NCBI GenBank assembly: GCA_023014485.1
Contig: JAJOZX010000088.1
Location: forward strand, 1,657,001-1,721,000
From: Bathynomus jamesi
Taxonomy: Eukaryota > Arthropoda > Malacostraca > Isopoda > Cirolanidae
Direction of reading: 5' to 3'
Length of the DNA: 64,000 bases
How positions within the stretch are numbered: the first letter of the stretch is position 1; each line of letters opens with the position of its first letter. The translations under genes and the position numbers were made by a program. Positions 1 to 9,583 of this stretch are shown piece by piece. The notes below the pieces were generated by a model, which saw nothing but the letters and a program-made list of their open reading frames with translations, did not search any database and was not told the DNA's origin.

Positions 1-1
1 G

Positions 2-418
2 CTTCATTTACGCCGAAACTAATCTTTGTCAAAGTCGTTTGGACTATTACACTTTAAAAGACATTTTGCCCATTTTTCACAAACGTAACTAATTCGAGAA
101 GGTTCCTGAGGTCGAGAAGGTTTTTCTCGAATGCAAAATTTATCGACTAAAGGGCTTGGACCCGCACTAGCAAAGCTACGAAACATATAAAATTATTTTA
201 TATAACCTAATTTCATCTAATCTAACCTAACTAACCTAACCTAACTTGACCCCCTAATTATGCTTAACATAATTTACAGACTACTACAGAAATTTCCCAT
301 GCACTAAAATTCAAACAAAACAAAATTTCTATTCACGTTTCCGTTCTATCTTTTTAAAGTGTAATTAATAGTCCCAACAGTTTTGACAAAGGAGACTGGT
401 TTAGGTGTAAATGAAATA
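2..418. mobile_element. Fold-back element with telomere-like run inside
   Basis: The first 60 bases (cttcatttacgccgaaacta...) reappear as an imperfect reverse complement at about 348-418, including TTTGTCAAA, GGACTATTA and CACTTTAAA blocks. The loop holds a degenerate CCTAA run at 202-248. No ORF is present. The layout matches the fold-back at 10057-10648. The left end may lie outside the window, so the boundary and target duplication are unknown. Confidence 0.6.
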
Positions 419-430
419 CAGTTTTTGCTC

Positions 431-789
431 TGTCTTTTAAAGCAGTGATTCGAAAACTTTTTCACTCCACCCCTTCCTCAGTAGGTAAGCAAACAAATTA
501 GTTTGCCCCCTTCCTTCTAGTAATGTAATGGGTTAATCTTTCGTGAAAGACAATTTCATTTAACACTGTATCGAACTTTTTAGGTTAAATTGTATTAAAA
601 AAAAAAAAGTTCGTTATGATTTCTTTTACCATAAATTAACTTTCAAGACCAGTTACTTTCTATCGATTTGGACTTTCATTATTATAAGATAAAATTAACT
701 ATTTATAAACGTAAGTTATTTTATTCAGGTAAAACAGATCAAAATAACGAGTAAATAATAATTAATATAAAGAGTTTTGAAGAAATATT
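431..789. other. AT-rich stretch without a recognised gene
   Basis: No coding signal. The start (CAGTGATTCGAAAACTTTTT near 443) resembles the end of a hAT-type MITE, but no matching partner end was found. Confidence 0.4.
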
Positions 790-976
790 GGATCACCTGA
801 AGATCAGGGTCCCCAACCTTCTTTAGTTAGCTTTATAAGGCTAACTAACGAAAATATCACGACCTAACCTAACCAATCGTCAAGGGCGTACAGTTGACCT
901 AACGATTGTTTAGGTTAGGTCGTGATATTTTCGTTATTTAGCCTTATAAGGCTAACTAAAGAAGGATGTGGGCCCC
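790..976. mobile_element. Fold-back MITE, GGATCACC family, right end missing
   Basis: It starts GGATCACCTGAAGATCAGGG and contains the shared core (GCCTTATAAGGCTAACTAACG, CCTAACCTAACCAATCG and their complements). Intact relatives at 7035-7237 and 41711-41913 end with the complement of this start. Here the last 20 or so bases after GGGCCCC are absent. The 8-bp direct repeat GAAATATT still flanks both sides (782-789, 977-984). Confidence 0.8.
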
Positions 977-984
977 GAAATATT

Positions 985-1782
985 TATAACTAATTTATTT
1001 CATTTTCCTTCCATATCATTCATCTTTTCGCACTCCCTTTAATGATTTCTGTGGACCCCCAATCTGCGCAACACTGTTTCACACTGAATTTTAAAACCCT
1101 TGAAACTCTTTAAAATGTATGTTTACAACAGATAGGTTAGGTTCGGTTAGGATAGGTCAGGTTAGTTAAGGTTAGGCTAAGTAAAGGTAAGTTAAATTAG
1201 GTTAGATCAGATCAAATTTTTTAAAATATTCAGTACAAATAATTTTTTTTATTTTGACATTTTAAGAAAACATATTTTGTTGAACAATTTTTAATATGAT
1301 TTAACTTTCTATTTTTCATATATTAATAAAAACAGAAAAATACTTCTCGTTCTTTACTTCGTTTGTTCGGTATTTACTTACAATTTGAAGAAGTAAATAA
1401 TAATTCGTTTGAAATGAGTGAAGAAACGCTGAATTGTGAATTAAGAATTGTTTACGGGATTGCAATGAAAAAAAAATACACAATTTTCAAATTTTTATCC
1501 TTTTTACACAGAAAACCTAAACCTTAAGTCTTAAGTCCCAAAACAAATCAAATAAATAGTCCAATTTCACAGTTACTTAATTTATGTTAAATTGTTGTAA
1601 CATAAAAAAATTTTAAAATTGTAAAATAATGTAAGTATTTATTTCATAAATAAAGAATAAATAAAGAATTATTCAATTCCAAATTCAATTCAATTCAGTG
1701 GGTTTTACCACGAGTTCTCTCTCAACATAAAATCGATTGACACTGAACTCCAAAGCCAACTGATGAGATACAGTATATATAT
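985..1782. other. AT-rich intergenic DNA with degenerate GGTTAGG run
   Basis: No gene is supported. A degenerate GGTTAGG/GGTCAGG array lies at about 1131-1207, similar to the arrays inside fold-back elements elsewhere in the window. The rest is low-complexity AT-rich sequence. Confidence 0.5.
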
Positions 1783-1931
1783 AAGCAAAGAACCACAGGG
1801 AAAAAGAAAAGGAAACACTAAGTCTGAGCGCTTTCGTGATATATTCACATCTTGTCCCTGAAGATGTGAATATATCACGAAAGCGCTCGAACTTAGTGTT
1901 CCATTTTCCTTTTCCTGTGGTTTTTTGCTTA
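1783..1931. repeat. Head-to-head pair of Penelope-like terminal repeats
   Basis: The left arm (1783-1852) and right arm (1859-1931) are inverted copies of one sequence, read as TGTGAATATATCACGAAAGC followed by a CTTAGTGTT/TTTTCC segment and ending in a (TA)n array. Copies recur at 30873-30990 and 62860-62945. Inverted terminal-repeat pairs next to simple repeats are typical of Penelope-like retroelements. No reverse transcriptase is seen, so the family assignment is an inference. Confidence 0.55.
1854..1892 (+). ncRNA. Hammerhead-ribozyme-like motif
   Basis: Core order: GTCC (half of stem I), CTGAAGA at 1858-1864 matching CUGANGA, a GTGA/TCAC stem II, GAAA at 1879-1882, then palindromic GCGC, TC and GAAC. 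The second stem I strand is degraded here (GAAC instead of GGAC). Penelope-like elements are known to carry minimal hammerheads with very short stem III. Activity is untested. Confidence 0.45.
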
Positions 1932-1965
1932 TTTGAAATATCACGTGTTTACCTTGTAATTTCTT

Positions 1966-1999
<34 letters not shown>

Positions 2000-2002
<3 letters not shown>

Positions 2003-2753
2003 GGTGGGCCGTAAGTTTCCATACATAGGAAAATTTAAACGTTTGTTTTTATGTTTCAGATACCCTAAGAATATGCGTTTGTAAGATCTTGTTTACTGAT
2101 GAAGCAAATTTTTACGTCAATGGAGAGGTTAATCGGCAAAACATACGTTATTGGAGTAATGCTAACCCTAACTGGCTGAGTCCGACGAAGATGCAAGGTG
2201 CCGGTAAAGTGATGGTGTGGGCCGGGATATGGGGTGACAGAATTATTGGACCAATTTTTGTCAGTGGAAATCTTAATGCCGAAAGGTATCTTAACATGTT
2301 GCAAGAAGAGATTTTCCCATCCCTGCTAAACGAGGAAGGTAACTTCCCAGTTTACTTCCAGCAAGATGGAGCTCCACCTCATTATGGTCTTCACGTGCGT
2401 CGGTATTTGGATCAGCAGTTTCCGGATGCTTGGATTGGTCGGCGTGGTCCTGTGGAGTGGCCTCCCAGATCCCCAGATCTCACCCCCTTGATTTCTATCT
2501 TTGGGGGCACTTGAAGGCCATGGTGTATCAGGAAAAGATACGAGACATAAATCATCTAAAGGAACGTATCACCAACGCCATTACAAGCATAACGTCAACT
2601 GTGCTAATGCGTGTTCATCAACAGTGGGGAACACGTATTGAAATGTGTTTTCAAAACAATGGCAACCATGTAGAGCATATTATATAAATAAAAATGGTTG
2701 TCCATAAAAAAATGTTTATTTTTCCTATGTATGGAAACTTACGGCCCACCCTG
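2000..2753 (+). mobile_element. Tc1/mariner DD41D deletion derivative, copy A
   Basis: Inverted ends CAGGGTGGGCCGTAAGTTTCC (2000) and its complement (ending 2753) are adjoined by TA dinucleotides, the left one in a (TA)n array. The interior encodes only the catalytic half of the transposase. A near-identical copy lies at 35752-36509. Lacking the N-terminal DNA-binding half, it must have been moved by transposase supplied elsewhere. Confidence 0.9.
2092..2687 (+). pseudogene. Tc1/mariner transposase catalytic fragment (copy A)
   Basis: It encodes the C-terminal two thirds of a DDE transposase that would cut and join element ends in the nucleus. Visible catalytic blocks are TDEANFY (first Asp), [10 protein letters not shown] (second Asp) and RSPDLTPL followed by a region read in another frame. 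In the intact frame of copy B, 41 residues separate the second and third Asp, which makes it a DD41D member. There is no ATG and no helix-turn-helix region; the reading frame opens directly after the left terminal region. Compared with copy B one C is missing in the run after CTCACC near 2488, shifting the frame so that the tail ([16 protein letters not shown]...) is read in frame 2430-2687. This is a dead fragment. Confidence 0.9.
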
Positions 2754-3096
2754 TATATTCTAAACTATTGTTCAGTATCGAATTTTATCAAGCAAAGAAA
2801 AATCGGTGAATTTTCTTGCCTATCATTTACTCAAAAAATATTTCATAACTGCAGGAAAGAAACCGCTCCAAAAGTACGAAAAGAGCTAAAAATGGTGTAT
2901 AATTGAGCCCAGAAGTCAATAATTTCGAACTTCGGATATTTTTCCACCAAAATAGCAACTCATATTAAAATAAATTTGCATTTAATATAAAATATTCTCT
3001 GAATTTTTAAGAATTTTTTAAATATGGATGATGCTCTTCTATGGTTTTCGAATAAACTTCATCATATATATATGATATATATAATTTATATATATT
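2754..3096. other. AT-rich stretch, no gene
   Basis: This lies between two TA-flanked elements. Only low-complexity AT-rich sequence and short TATATA runs are visible. Confidence 0.5.
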
Positions 3097-3759
3097 AGGG
3101 TGGCCCTTATTTTTCAACTTTTGAAATTACTTGCTCCCAACCCCTAATCTTCTTCCAATATATAACAAAGTGCTCTGTGCAAAATTTCAGCTCAATTGAG
3201 CTATATTAAGATGGCCCCCAAAGGCCCTAAAGTTTCAAAATTCACCGATAATTGGTATTTCTAATATAAAACCTTTATAATTCATTTGCAAACTTTGTTT
3301 GGGAAAATAATCACAAAGCATATTCGAAAGTGAATTTTATTTACAACAAATAATTACGCCGCTTATATAGGCCGCAGGCGCAGAACTTTCTAGAACCTTC
3401 CAGAAACGGTTTTTTTACGCACTTATGATACTTTTCAATTTCCGTGAATATCTCGTCCAATTTTGGTTTTAAGTAAATAATGGTTATAACTAAATTTATT
3501 GTAAATTGAATTCTCTTTCGATCATATTCTATATTTCTTTCGAATAAAACACTGTAAAGAAGATAAAAACGGTTTTATATGAAAAAATATCAATATTGTT
3601 AAAATCTGAAACTTTAGGTCCTTTGGGGGCCATCTTAATATTGTCTGATTGAGCTGAAATTTTATGCAGAGCATTTTTACATGGATTAGAACAACTGTGG
3701 AAGTTGGGAGATGAAAAATATTTCATTTCAGAAAATCACATACAACGAAGGGCCACCCT
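3097..3759. mobile_element. TA-flanked fold-back MITE (AGGGTGGCCC ends)
   Basis: Ends AGGGTGGCCCTTATTTTTCA and its imperfect complement (ATTTTTCATC...GGGCCACCCT) define a 663-bp element. The inner arms also pair (GGCCCTAAAGTTTC near 3220 against GAAACTTTAGGTCC near 3610). There is no transposase. TA flanks suggest a Tc1/mariner-type MITE. Confidence 0.7.
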
Positions 3760-3767
3760 AATATACA

Positions 3768-3806
<39 letters not shown>

Positions 3807-3807
<1 letters not shown>

Positions 3808-4581
3808 ACGGTTGTGCCATAAAAAAGGGTACATTTTAAAAAGGCTATAAAATCAACATTTGTTATTTAATTTTAATAAAACTTCTACACAATAAAACAT
3901 GTATTTACCTATATGTAAACAAGTTTTCAGACTAAATTATCAAATAATTCAAATTCTATCAACATTTAACGGAAGAGTATTATTTTTCTACTTAACACGC
4001 AAAAATTATTAAACCTTTTTAATATTTTTTATAAGAATAATTTTTAACATAAAATTTACCTGAAATTATTAAAAAAAATTGTTCGAAATGCTTTCCTTTC
4101 ATTTCAATAACATTTTTTATTCTTGGCCGGAATATGAGAGAACTTAGCAGAGCGAGTCTACAGAACTAGGATAAAAGATGTCGCTCATTTACGCGAGATC
4201 ATCATTCAAAAATGGGAAGAGCTTCCACAGGAACAAGTAAATCGAGCCATAGATGAATTCCGGCCACGAATAAAAAAGTTATTGAAATGGAAGGAAAGCA
4301 TTTCGAACAATTTTTTTAACAATTTCAGATAAATTTTACGTTAAAAATTATTTTTAGAAAAAAATATTAAAAAGGTTTAATATTTTTTGCATGTCAAGTA
4401 GAAAAATCATACTCTTTCGTTAAATGTTGATAGAATTTGAATTATTTGATATTTTAGTTGGAAACTTGTTTGCTTATAGATAAATACATATCTTTTATTA
4501 TGTAGAAGTTTTATTAAAATTAAATGACAAATGTTGATTTTATAGCCTTTTTAAAATGTACCCTTTTTTATGGCACACCCG

Positions 4582-4583
<2 letters not shown>
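3807..4583 (+). mobile_element. Tc1-derived fold-back element, copy 1
   Basis: The ends AACGGTTGTGCC and GGCACACCCGTT sit in (TA)n. The two arms are long inverted copies of each other (for example TTTAAAAAGGCTATAAAATC near 3836 and its complement near 4538). The loop carries the last part of a Tc1-type transposase gene. Copy 2 is at 9853-11215. Confidence 0.75.
4130..4320 (+). pseudogene. Transposase C-terminal remnant inside the fold-back
   Basis: Read with one frame change, this encodes a Tc1-like C-terminal tail (RTRIKDVAHLREIII, then KWEELPQEQVNRAID and FRPRIKK). This region normally follows the third catalytic residue. None of the catalytic residues or the DNA-binding region remains. 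The same tail is better preserved at 10759-10954. Confidence 0.7.
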
Positions 4584-4623
<40 letters not shown>

Positions 4624-4754
4624 TGGAGAGAAACTGGAAGAAGGCAGGATATCTTTACTTTTATTGCAATTAACGTTTCAAACCTCAATTGAACTCATTT
4701 TCAAGAGATAAAGGTTACAGATGTGAAGAAAATTGAGGTTCAATCTCACTTTTC

Positions 4755-4965
4755 TAAAAATTATTATTAATAATAATGATAATGTTGATAATAATGATAA
4801 TAATGATAACATCAATAATAATTGGCTCAGGCCAACTAATGTGGCCCATTGCTCTAATTCCTGTACTATTATCATTATTAGCATCATCAGGATTCGAACC
4901 TGCGACCTCAGTGTCTTCACTTCCCTTATAGGGAAACGGTGTTGTCGTCTGAGCCATTGGCGTTT
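4755..4965 (-). mobile_element. tRNA-derived SINE with AAT-rich tail
   Basis: On the minus strand there is an A-box-like block (TGGCTCAGACGAC, about 4948-4962) and a B box GGTTCGAATCC (about 4889-4900). These are followed by a unit containing AGAGCAATGGGCCACATTAG and AAT/GATAAT-rich sequence down to 4755. The same unit occurs at 35286-35440. This is a pol III type retroposon, not a tRNA gene: the variable region is long and the acceptor arms do not pair. Confidence 0.7.
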
Positions 4966-5087
4966 GCCCTTTTGTAAGTTTGTGTCAGATTGTAACTTTC
5001 GCAATAATGCACGAATAAAGATAATCAAGGTTTTTCTCCAACAGATTTTTAAGCTTCATTTACTGTTTCTTGGAACTCAAAATCTTC

Positions 5088-5130
5088 AAATATATATATA
5101 TATATATATAATATATATATATATATAATA

Positions 5131-5173
<43 letters not shown>
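5088..5173. repeat. Compound (TA)n-(TC)n-(TA)n microsatellite
   Basis: Alternating TA blocks surround about 16 TC units at 5132-5164. Confidence 0.95.
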
Positions 5174-5176
<3 letters not shown>

Positions 5177-5399
5177 TATATTTACTTCCAGGAGAAATGA
5201 TGAATCATCGCACGGAACATTTGAAAGGTTGAAAGGTATATAAACAGTACTACGCCAGAATAAAATGAACATCCTCCTAAAGCAACGGAATGGACATAGA
5301 CCGTTCTCACAAGAGCCGGGTACAGAGGGCGTGTAGCTAGAAGGGAGCCATTGCTCTCTGTGACTAATCAGTGGAAACTATGAATCTTCCATGAAGATG

Positions 5400-5640
5400 A
5401 AGGAAAAGTCTGATCAGTTTTGGCACTCCTTTGCCTTCTCAGATGAATAAACATTCCATCAGTTTGCTTCAGGAGGACGGATCTGGGTATGGAGATCCTG
5501 TGGCGGTATGTTCAATCCCAAATTGGTGCAACCCAATGTGAAATTCGGTGGTTGTGCTTTTAGGGTGTGGGCAGACATTTGGCAGTCTGTAAAACCTAAC
5601 TCTGTGTTCGGAGAGGGATCTTAAATTACAAGATTACATA
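5400..5640 (+). pseudogene. Tc1-like transposase central fragment
   Basis: The plus strand in mixed frames encodes pieces recognisable from the middle of a Tc1-type transposase: a block reading FAFSDE before a stop, then GGRIWVWRSCG, and a later VWADIW. Both the beginning and end are lost, and stops interrupt it. It probably belongs to the same element as the C-terminal fragment at 5886-6215, split by a hairpin and a (TA)n array. It cannot make protein. Confidence 0.6.
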
Positions 5641-5707
5641 TTCATCTGATGTGAGGACCTGCCTTTCTTTCCCAATATATATATGTGGGAAGAATTTCAC
5701 AAAATGA

Positions 5708-5808
5708 ATGATGCAAACCCACAAGGAAAAAGAAAAATGATTCCAAGGCGTTTCGTGTACATCTGAATACACGAAAGACCTTGGAATCATTTTTTCCTTG
5801 TGGGTTTG

Positions 5809-5813
<5 letters not shown>
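5708..5813. repeat. Short inverted-repeat hairpin ending in (TA)n
   Basis: ATGCAAACCCACAAGGAAAA at 5711 pairs with its complement ending at 5812, with an arm that includes TGATTCCAAGG and CACGAAAG. The arrangement parallels the Penelope-like hairpins at 1783-1931 and 45608-45750, but no convincing hammerhead core is present. Confidence 0.6.
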
Positions 5814-5870
<57 letters not shown>

Positions 5871-5885
5871 TATATATATATATAT
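5814..5885. repeat. (TA)n microsatellite
   Basis: About 70 bases of almost pure TA with a single interruption near 5869, separating the hairpin from the transposase fragment. Confidence 0.95.
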
Positions 5886-6215
5886 CAACATGATGGTGCT
5901 CCTCGTCACTATGCCAAAATTGTTCAGGATTATCTAAATGGACGTTTTCCAAATCGCTGGATCGGACGCGGAAGCAACAGACCTTGGCCAGCGAGATCAC
6001 CAGATTTAACCCCTTTAGATTTCTTTGCATGGGGCTTTATCAAATCGCACGTCTATCAGACCAAGATTACGAGTCTTGAAAACTTACGTACAAGTATACG
6101 AACTGCTGCAGATAACATAACCCCGCAAATGCTCCAGAATGTGTTTAGAAATGCTGCGGAACGATTTGAGCTGTGCAGGGATACTGATGGGCGTCACGTC
6201 GAATCCTACTCTTAA
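5886..6215 (+). pseudogene. Tc1/mariner DD41D transposase C-terminal fragment
   Basis: An open frame starting at QHDGAPRHY contains the second catalytic Asp. [14 protein letters not shown] carries the third, 41 residues later, so the fragment belongs to the DD41D group. The tail (TSLENLRTSIRTAADNIT, then NVFRNAAERFELC) is typical of the family, and the frame ends with TAA at 6213. The N-terminal half, with DNA binding and the first catalytic Asp, is absent; the frame begins abruptly at the edge of a (TA)n array. The right element end (TACACCCTGTA) follows near 6306-6316. It is a different lineage from the 2000-2753 copy. Confidence 0.85.
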
Positions 6216-6318
6216 TTATTTAATAAATGTTACCACTTTATCATTTTATGATTGAATTCCACATAATTTCCAAGTGCTTCACAAAAATAGGTCCTGACAT
6301 TATGTACACCCTGTATAT

Positions 6319-6645
6319 AGGGTTGCCAGATTTTTGAAATGCCAATGCGGGACAAAAAAATTTCTGAGGTTTTTTTTAAGACCAATTTTTTTTTCAAATT
6401 GAAACTAGATTTCTTGAACGGTTTCAACAAACAAAATTAGAAAAATTTTATTACAATAATATTTAGTAATTAAACATCGTGAATAAATTGAAATTATTAT
6501 ACATAATATTGAAATTCTAAATCAATTCATCCCTAAAAAATTTGCTTGAAAAATATTTTTTGCGAGACATTTTGAACGCAGGATTTTGACGCGGGATTTT
6601 TGGATCAAATGCGGGACTGTCCCGTAAAATACGGGACGTCTGGCA

Positions 6646-6650
<5 letters not shown>
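6319..6650. mobile_element. TA-flanked MITE (AGGGTTGCCAG ends)
   Basis: The ends AGGGTTGCCAGATTTTTG and GACGTCTGGCAACCCT are inverted, with the subterminal pair GCGGGAC / GTCCCG(T). The 332-bp interior is AT-rich with no ORF. The right end runs straight into (TA)n. Confidence 0.75.
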
Positions 6651-6683
<33 letters not shown>

Positions 6684-6704
6684 AGTATCATATATAAAGT
6701 TTTA

Positions 6705-6908
6705 GGTGCTACTATAGTATGCGGTCTACCTACGATTCGGCGGTCTACCTTTTAATTATAGCTTCTTATCTTGTTTACTAATTGCTTGTTTACATCCCAA
6801 TGTCAATCGCCCTTGACGATTGGTTAGGTTTAGTCAAGATATTTTCGTTAGTTTTAATCATGACTGAACCTAACCAATCGTAGGTAGATCGTATATTATA
6901 GTAGCACC
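6705..6908. mobile_element. Fold-back element, GGTGCTACT family
   Basis: Outer arms GGTGCTACTATAGTATGCGG and its complement (ATATTATAGTAGCACC) enclose a diverged half of the shared GGTTAGG / TATTTTCGTTAG core. The flanks AAGTTTTA and AAATTTTG agree at 6 of 8 bases, compatible with an old 8-bp target duplication. Confidence 0.65.
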
Positions 6909-7034
6909 AAATTTTGTCGGTTTTCCAAGATAGAGGCCAAACATTTTTCACAATCAAAACATTTCAGTAAGTCAACTGAAATGTCTAAATTGTCCCAGTT
7001 TTTTAAACAATTGAAAAGATTAATCTGAAATATC

Positions 7035-7237
7035 GGATCACCTGAAGATCAGGGTCCCCACCTTTCTTTAATTAGCCTTATAAGGATAACTAACGAAAAT
7101 ATCATGACTTAACCGAACCGATCGTTAGGTCAACTGCACGTCCTTGACGATTGGTTAGGTTAAGTCGTGATATTTTCGTTAGTTAGCCTTATAAGGCTAA
7201 CTAACGAAGGCTGGGGGCCCTGATCTTCAGGTGATCC
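7035..7237. mobile_element. Fold-back MITE with perfect 8-bp TSD (GGATCACC family)
   Basis: A 203-bp near-perfect palindrome from GGATCACCTGAAGATCAGGG to its complement. The core pair is CTTATAAGG-ATAACTAACGAAAATATC against GATATTTTCGTTAGTTAGCC. GAAATATC flanks it on both sides (7027-7034, 7238-7245). A second family member, also 203 bp, is at 41711-41913. Confidence 0.9.
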
Positions 7238-7370
7238 GAAATATCTAATGAATTGTTTAATAATTTTTCTAAAGTGAAATGTTTAATGTATGAAAGTTTA
7301 AAGAGTTTAAGTTTAATTATAAGTTTAAGTTCATATGAAAAGAATTGCTTCATAGCATTACTCTTAAAAA

Positions 7371-7373
<3 letters not shown>

Positions 7374-7409
<36 letters not shown>
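7374..7409. repeat. (TA)n microsatellite
   Basis: A pure TA array at the edge of the tRNA-like repeat cluster. Confidence 0.95.
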
Positions 7410-7411
<2 letters not shown>

Positions 7412-8451
7412 TAAAGAACGACGCTTGTATAGAAGATATTCCGCGCAAGACGAGAGAGAGAGAACGAAACATGAAAAAATGAGGTAACCACCCGGGAATC
7501 GAACCCGGGATCTTCCGATTGCCGGTCACATGCGATACCATTACACCATGGGCCTCACTCTTCCAAATGCCGTAATTCTTTACATACTCGCAGAAACCAA
7601 TGCCCCAAGGGGGCACCTCCCGCATGCCGTAACATTATATACATTCAACTGCAAAGAACACGCAGTATAAATAACGTAAAGAACGACGCTTGTATAGGAG
7701 ATATTCCGCGCAAGACGAGAGAGAGAGAGAGAGAACGAAACAAATGAAAAAATGAGGCAACCACCCGGGAATCGAACCCGGGATCTTCCGATTGCCGGTC
7801 AGATGCGATACCATTACACCATGGGCCTCACTCTTCCAAATGCCGTAATTCTTCTACATACTCGCAGAAACCAATGCCCCAAGGGGGCACCTCTCGCATG
7901 CCGTAACATTATATACATTCAACTGCAAAGAACACGCAGTATAAATAACGTAAAGAACGACGCTTGTATAGGAGATATTCCGCGCAAGACGAGAGAGAGA
8001 GAACGAAACAAATGAAAAAATGAGGTAACCACCCGGGAATCGAACCCGGGATCTTCCGATTGCCGGTCAGATGAGATACCATTACACCATGGGCCTCACT
8101 CTTCCAACATACATTTCAACTGCAAACAACACACAGTATAATTAACGTATACAAGCGTCGTATACAAGCGTCGTTCTTTACGTTAATTATACTGTGTGTT
8201 GTTTGCAGTTGAAATGTATATAATGTGCGGCATGCGGGAGGTGCCCCCTCGGGGCATTGGTTTCTGCGCGTATGTAGGAGAATTACGACTTCTGATCGAG
8301 TGAGGCGCATGGTGTAGTGGTTATCATATCTGACCGGCAATCGGAAGATCCCGGGTTCGATTCCCGGGTGGTTACCTCATTTTTTTCATTTGTTCGTTCT
8401 CCCTCCTCATCTTGCGCGGAATGTTCTTCTATACAAGCGTCGTTCTTTACG

Positions 8452-8453
<2 letters not shown>
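7410..8453. repeat. Inverted cluster of tRNA-like repeat units (cluster 1)
   Basis: Three tandem units of about 260-270 bp in minus orientation (tRNA-like cores near 7484-7555, 7755-7829, 8024-8097) face one plus unit (8303-8377). Each unit carries CGTAAAGAACGACGCTTGTA, a GAGAGA tract, the tRNA-like core with B box GGTTCGATTCCCGGG, and a CATTATATACATTCAACTGC segment. The cluster is bounded by (TA)n on both sides. Cluster 2 (36590-37740) has the same design with diverged units. Confidence 0.85.
8303..8377 (+). repeat. tRNA-like core, plus-strand copy of cluster 1
   Basis: A-box-like TGGTGTAGTGGTTATCATAT and a B box GGTTCGATTCC are present. An anticodon-like stem TCTGA...TCGGA closes a 7-base loop CCGGCAA that lacks the universal U33. 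The acceptor ends do not pair, so this is a tRNA-derived repeat and not a working tRNA gene. Confidence 0.7.
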
Positions 8454-8482
<29 letters not shown>

Positions 8483-8484
<2 letters not shown>

Positions 8485-8814
8485 GTATATACTTCAACTA
8501 AATTTTCCTTTGGTACTTTACTTCAGTTCTAAATTAATTTTGGTTGCTCCAGCCTGAACCCTTTCTAATTTATCAGTTTGTTTTCTCAAATATAGGCTGT
8601 CTAACTTAAAGATTGAACTTAGGGTGGGCTTACTGCATATCAAGAGGCCTCGTTCTAAGATTAGGCCCAGGGTCATGGACAGTTTCTTAATCTTCAAAGA
8701 ATTTACTAGCCAAAACTTAGCCAAATAAATAAAATTAATTAATGCTTGAAAGCCACTAAGAAGACAAAAAGCCTACATGTAATAAATGAATAAATGCACA
8801 AATATAAAAATTGT
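8483..8814 (-). other. Possible LINE remnant in AT-rich stretch
   Basis: On the minus strand near 8518-8600, the peptide KLERVQAGATKINLELK resembles the short ERVQRRATK-type block found near the end of CR1/jockey-type reverse transcriptases. The match is short and no other domain is visible, so this is only a weak lead. Confidence 0.3.
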
Positions 8815-9379
8815 GGTGCTTTCCTGTTAACGGGAATACCCAACCGCCCGCCATCATGTGGACTCGTATCTTGCGGAATTCATGTGGCGACAACGTACCG
8901 AAAGCAGCGACGTTTTTTCTGCGATTTTAGATGACATAAAGACATTTTGGCCCCCTATTAACTGATTATCGCTTATATATTAACTAATTTCATTTAAATG
9001 ATTAATAAATTCGGTACTTATGTATTATCGGGACTAACAAACTGTTTATGATGTAGTTTTGCTCTCGTCATTTTCGTTTAAACTAACGAAAATATCACAA
9101 CTTAACCTAACCAATTATAATTATCAAAGGCGTACAGTTGACCTAACCGGGCATTCAATTAACCTAACTGGGCATTCAGTTGACCTAACCGGGCATTTTC
9201 CGTTATATTAACCTGTTAGGTTAATTCAATGCCCGGTTAGGTCAACTGTACGCCCTTGATGATTGGTTAGGTTAAGTTGTGATATTTTCGTTAGTTTAAA
9301 TGAAAATGACGAGAGCAAAAATACATAACAAACAGTTTGGTGGCGGGCAGTTGGGTATTCCCGTTAACAGGAAAGCACC
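8815..9379. mobile_element. Long fold-back element, GGTGCTTTCC family
   Basis: GGTGCTTTCCTGTTAACGGG at the left pairs with CCCGTTAACAGGAAAGCACC at the right. Inside lie a second paired block (GCTCTCGTCATTTTCGTTTA near 9060 and its complement near 9296) and the GGTTAGG core with tandem CCGGGCATT/CAATTAACCTAACC units. AAAAATTGT flanks both sides (8806-8814, 9380-9388). There is no ORF. Confidence 0.85.
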
Positions 9380-9583
9380 AAAAATTGTTTTTCCTCTTTT
9401 CGAGAAAACCTATAAATACAACATGAAATAAACTGCGTCACAATTTCAAAATATTTTTAACCCAACTGCGCATGCGTCTGGCGCAAAGAATAGAAAACTA
9501 ACTTTTTATAAAAATGAAATATCTAATTTCAACGTCTTTATATAGCCTAGCTGAAAAATTTAAGCACCGTTTTCAGATATTTT

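Noticed and set aside
195..250. True telomere or subtelomere from CCTAA runs
   Set aside because: Short, degenerate and scattered in fold-back loops in both orientations; not a terminal array.
7410..8453. CRISPR-like array from regular repeats
   Set aside because: Units are about 260 bp with similar interiors and mixed orientation; no short repeats with unique spacers, and the DNA is eukaryotic.
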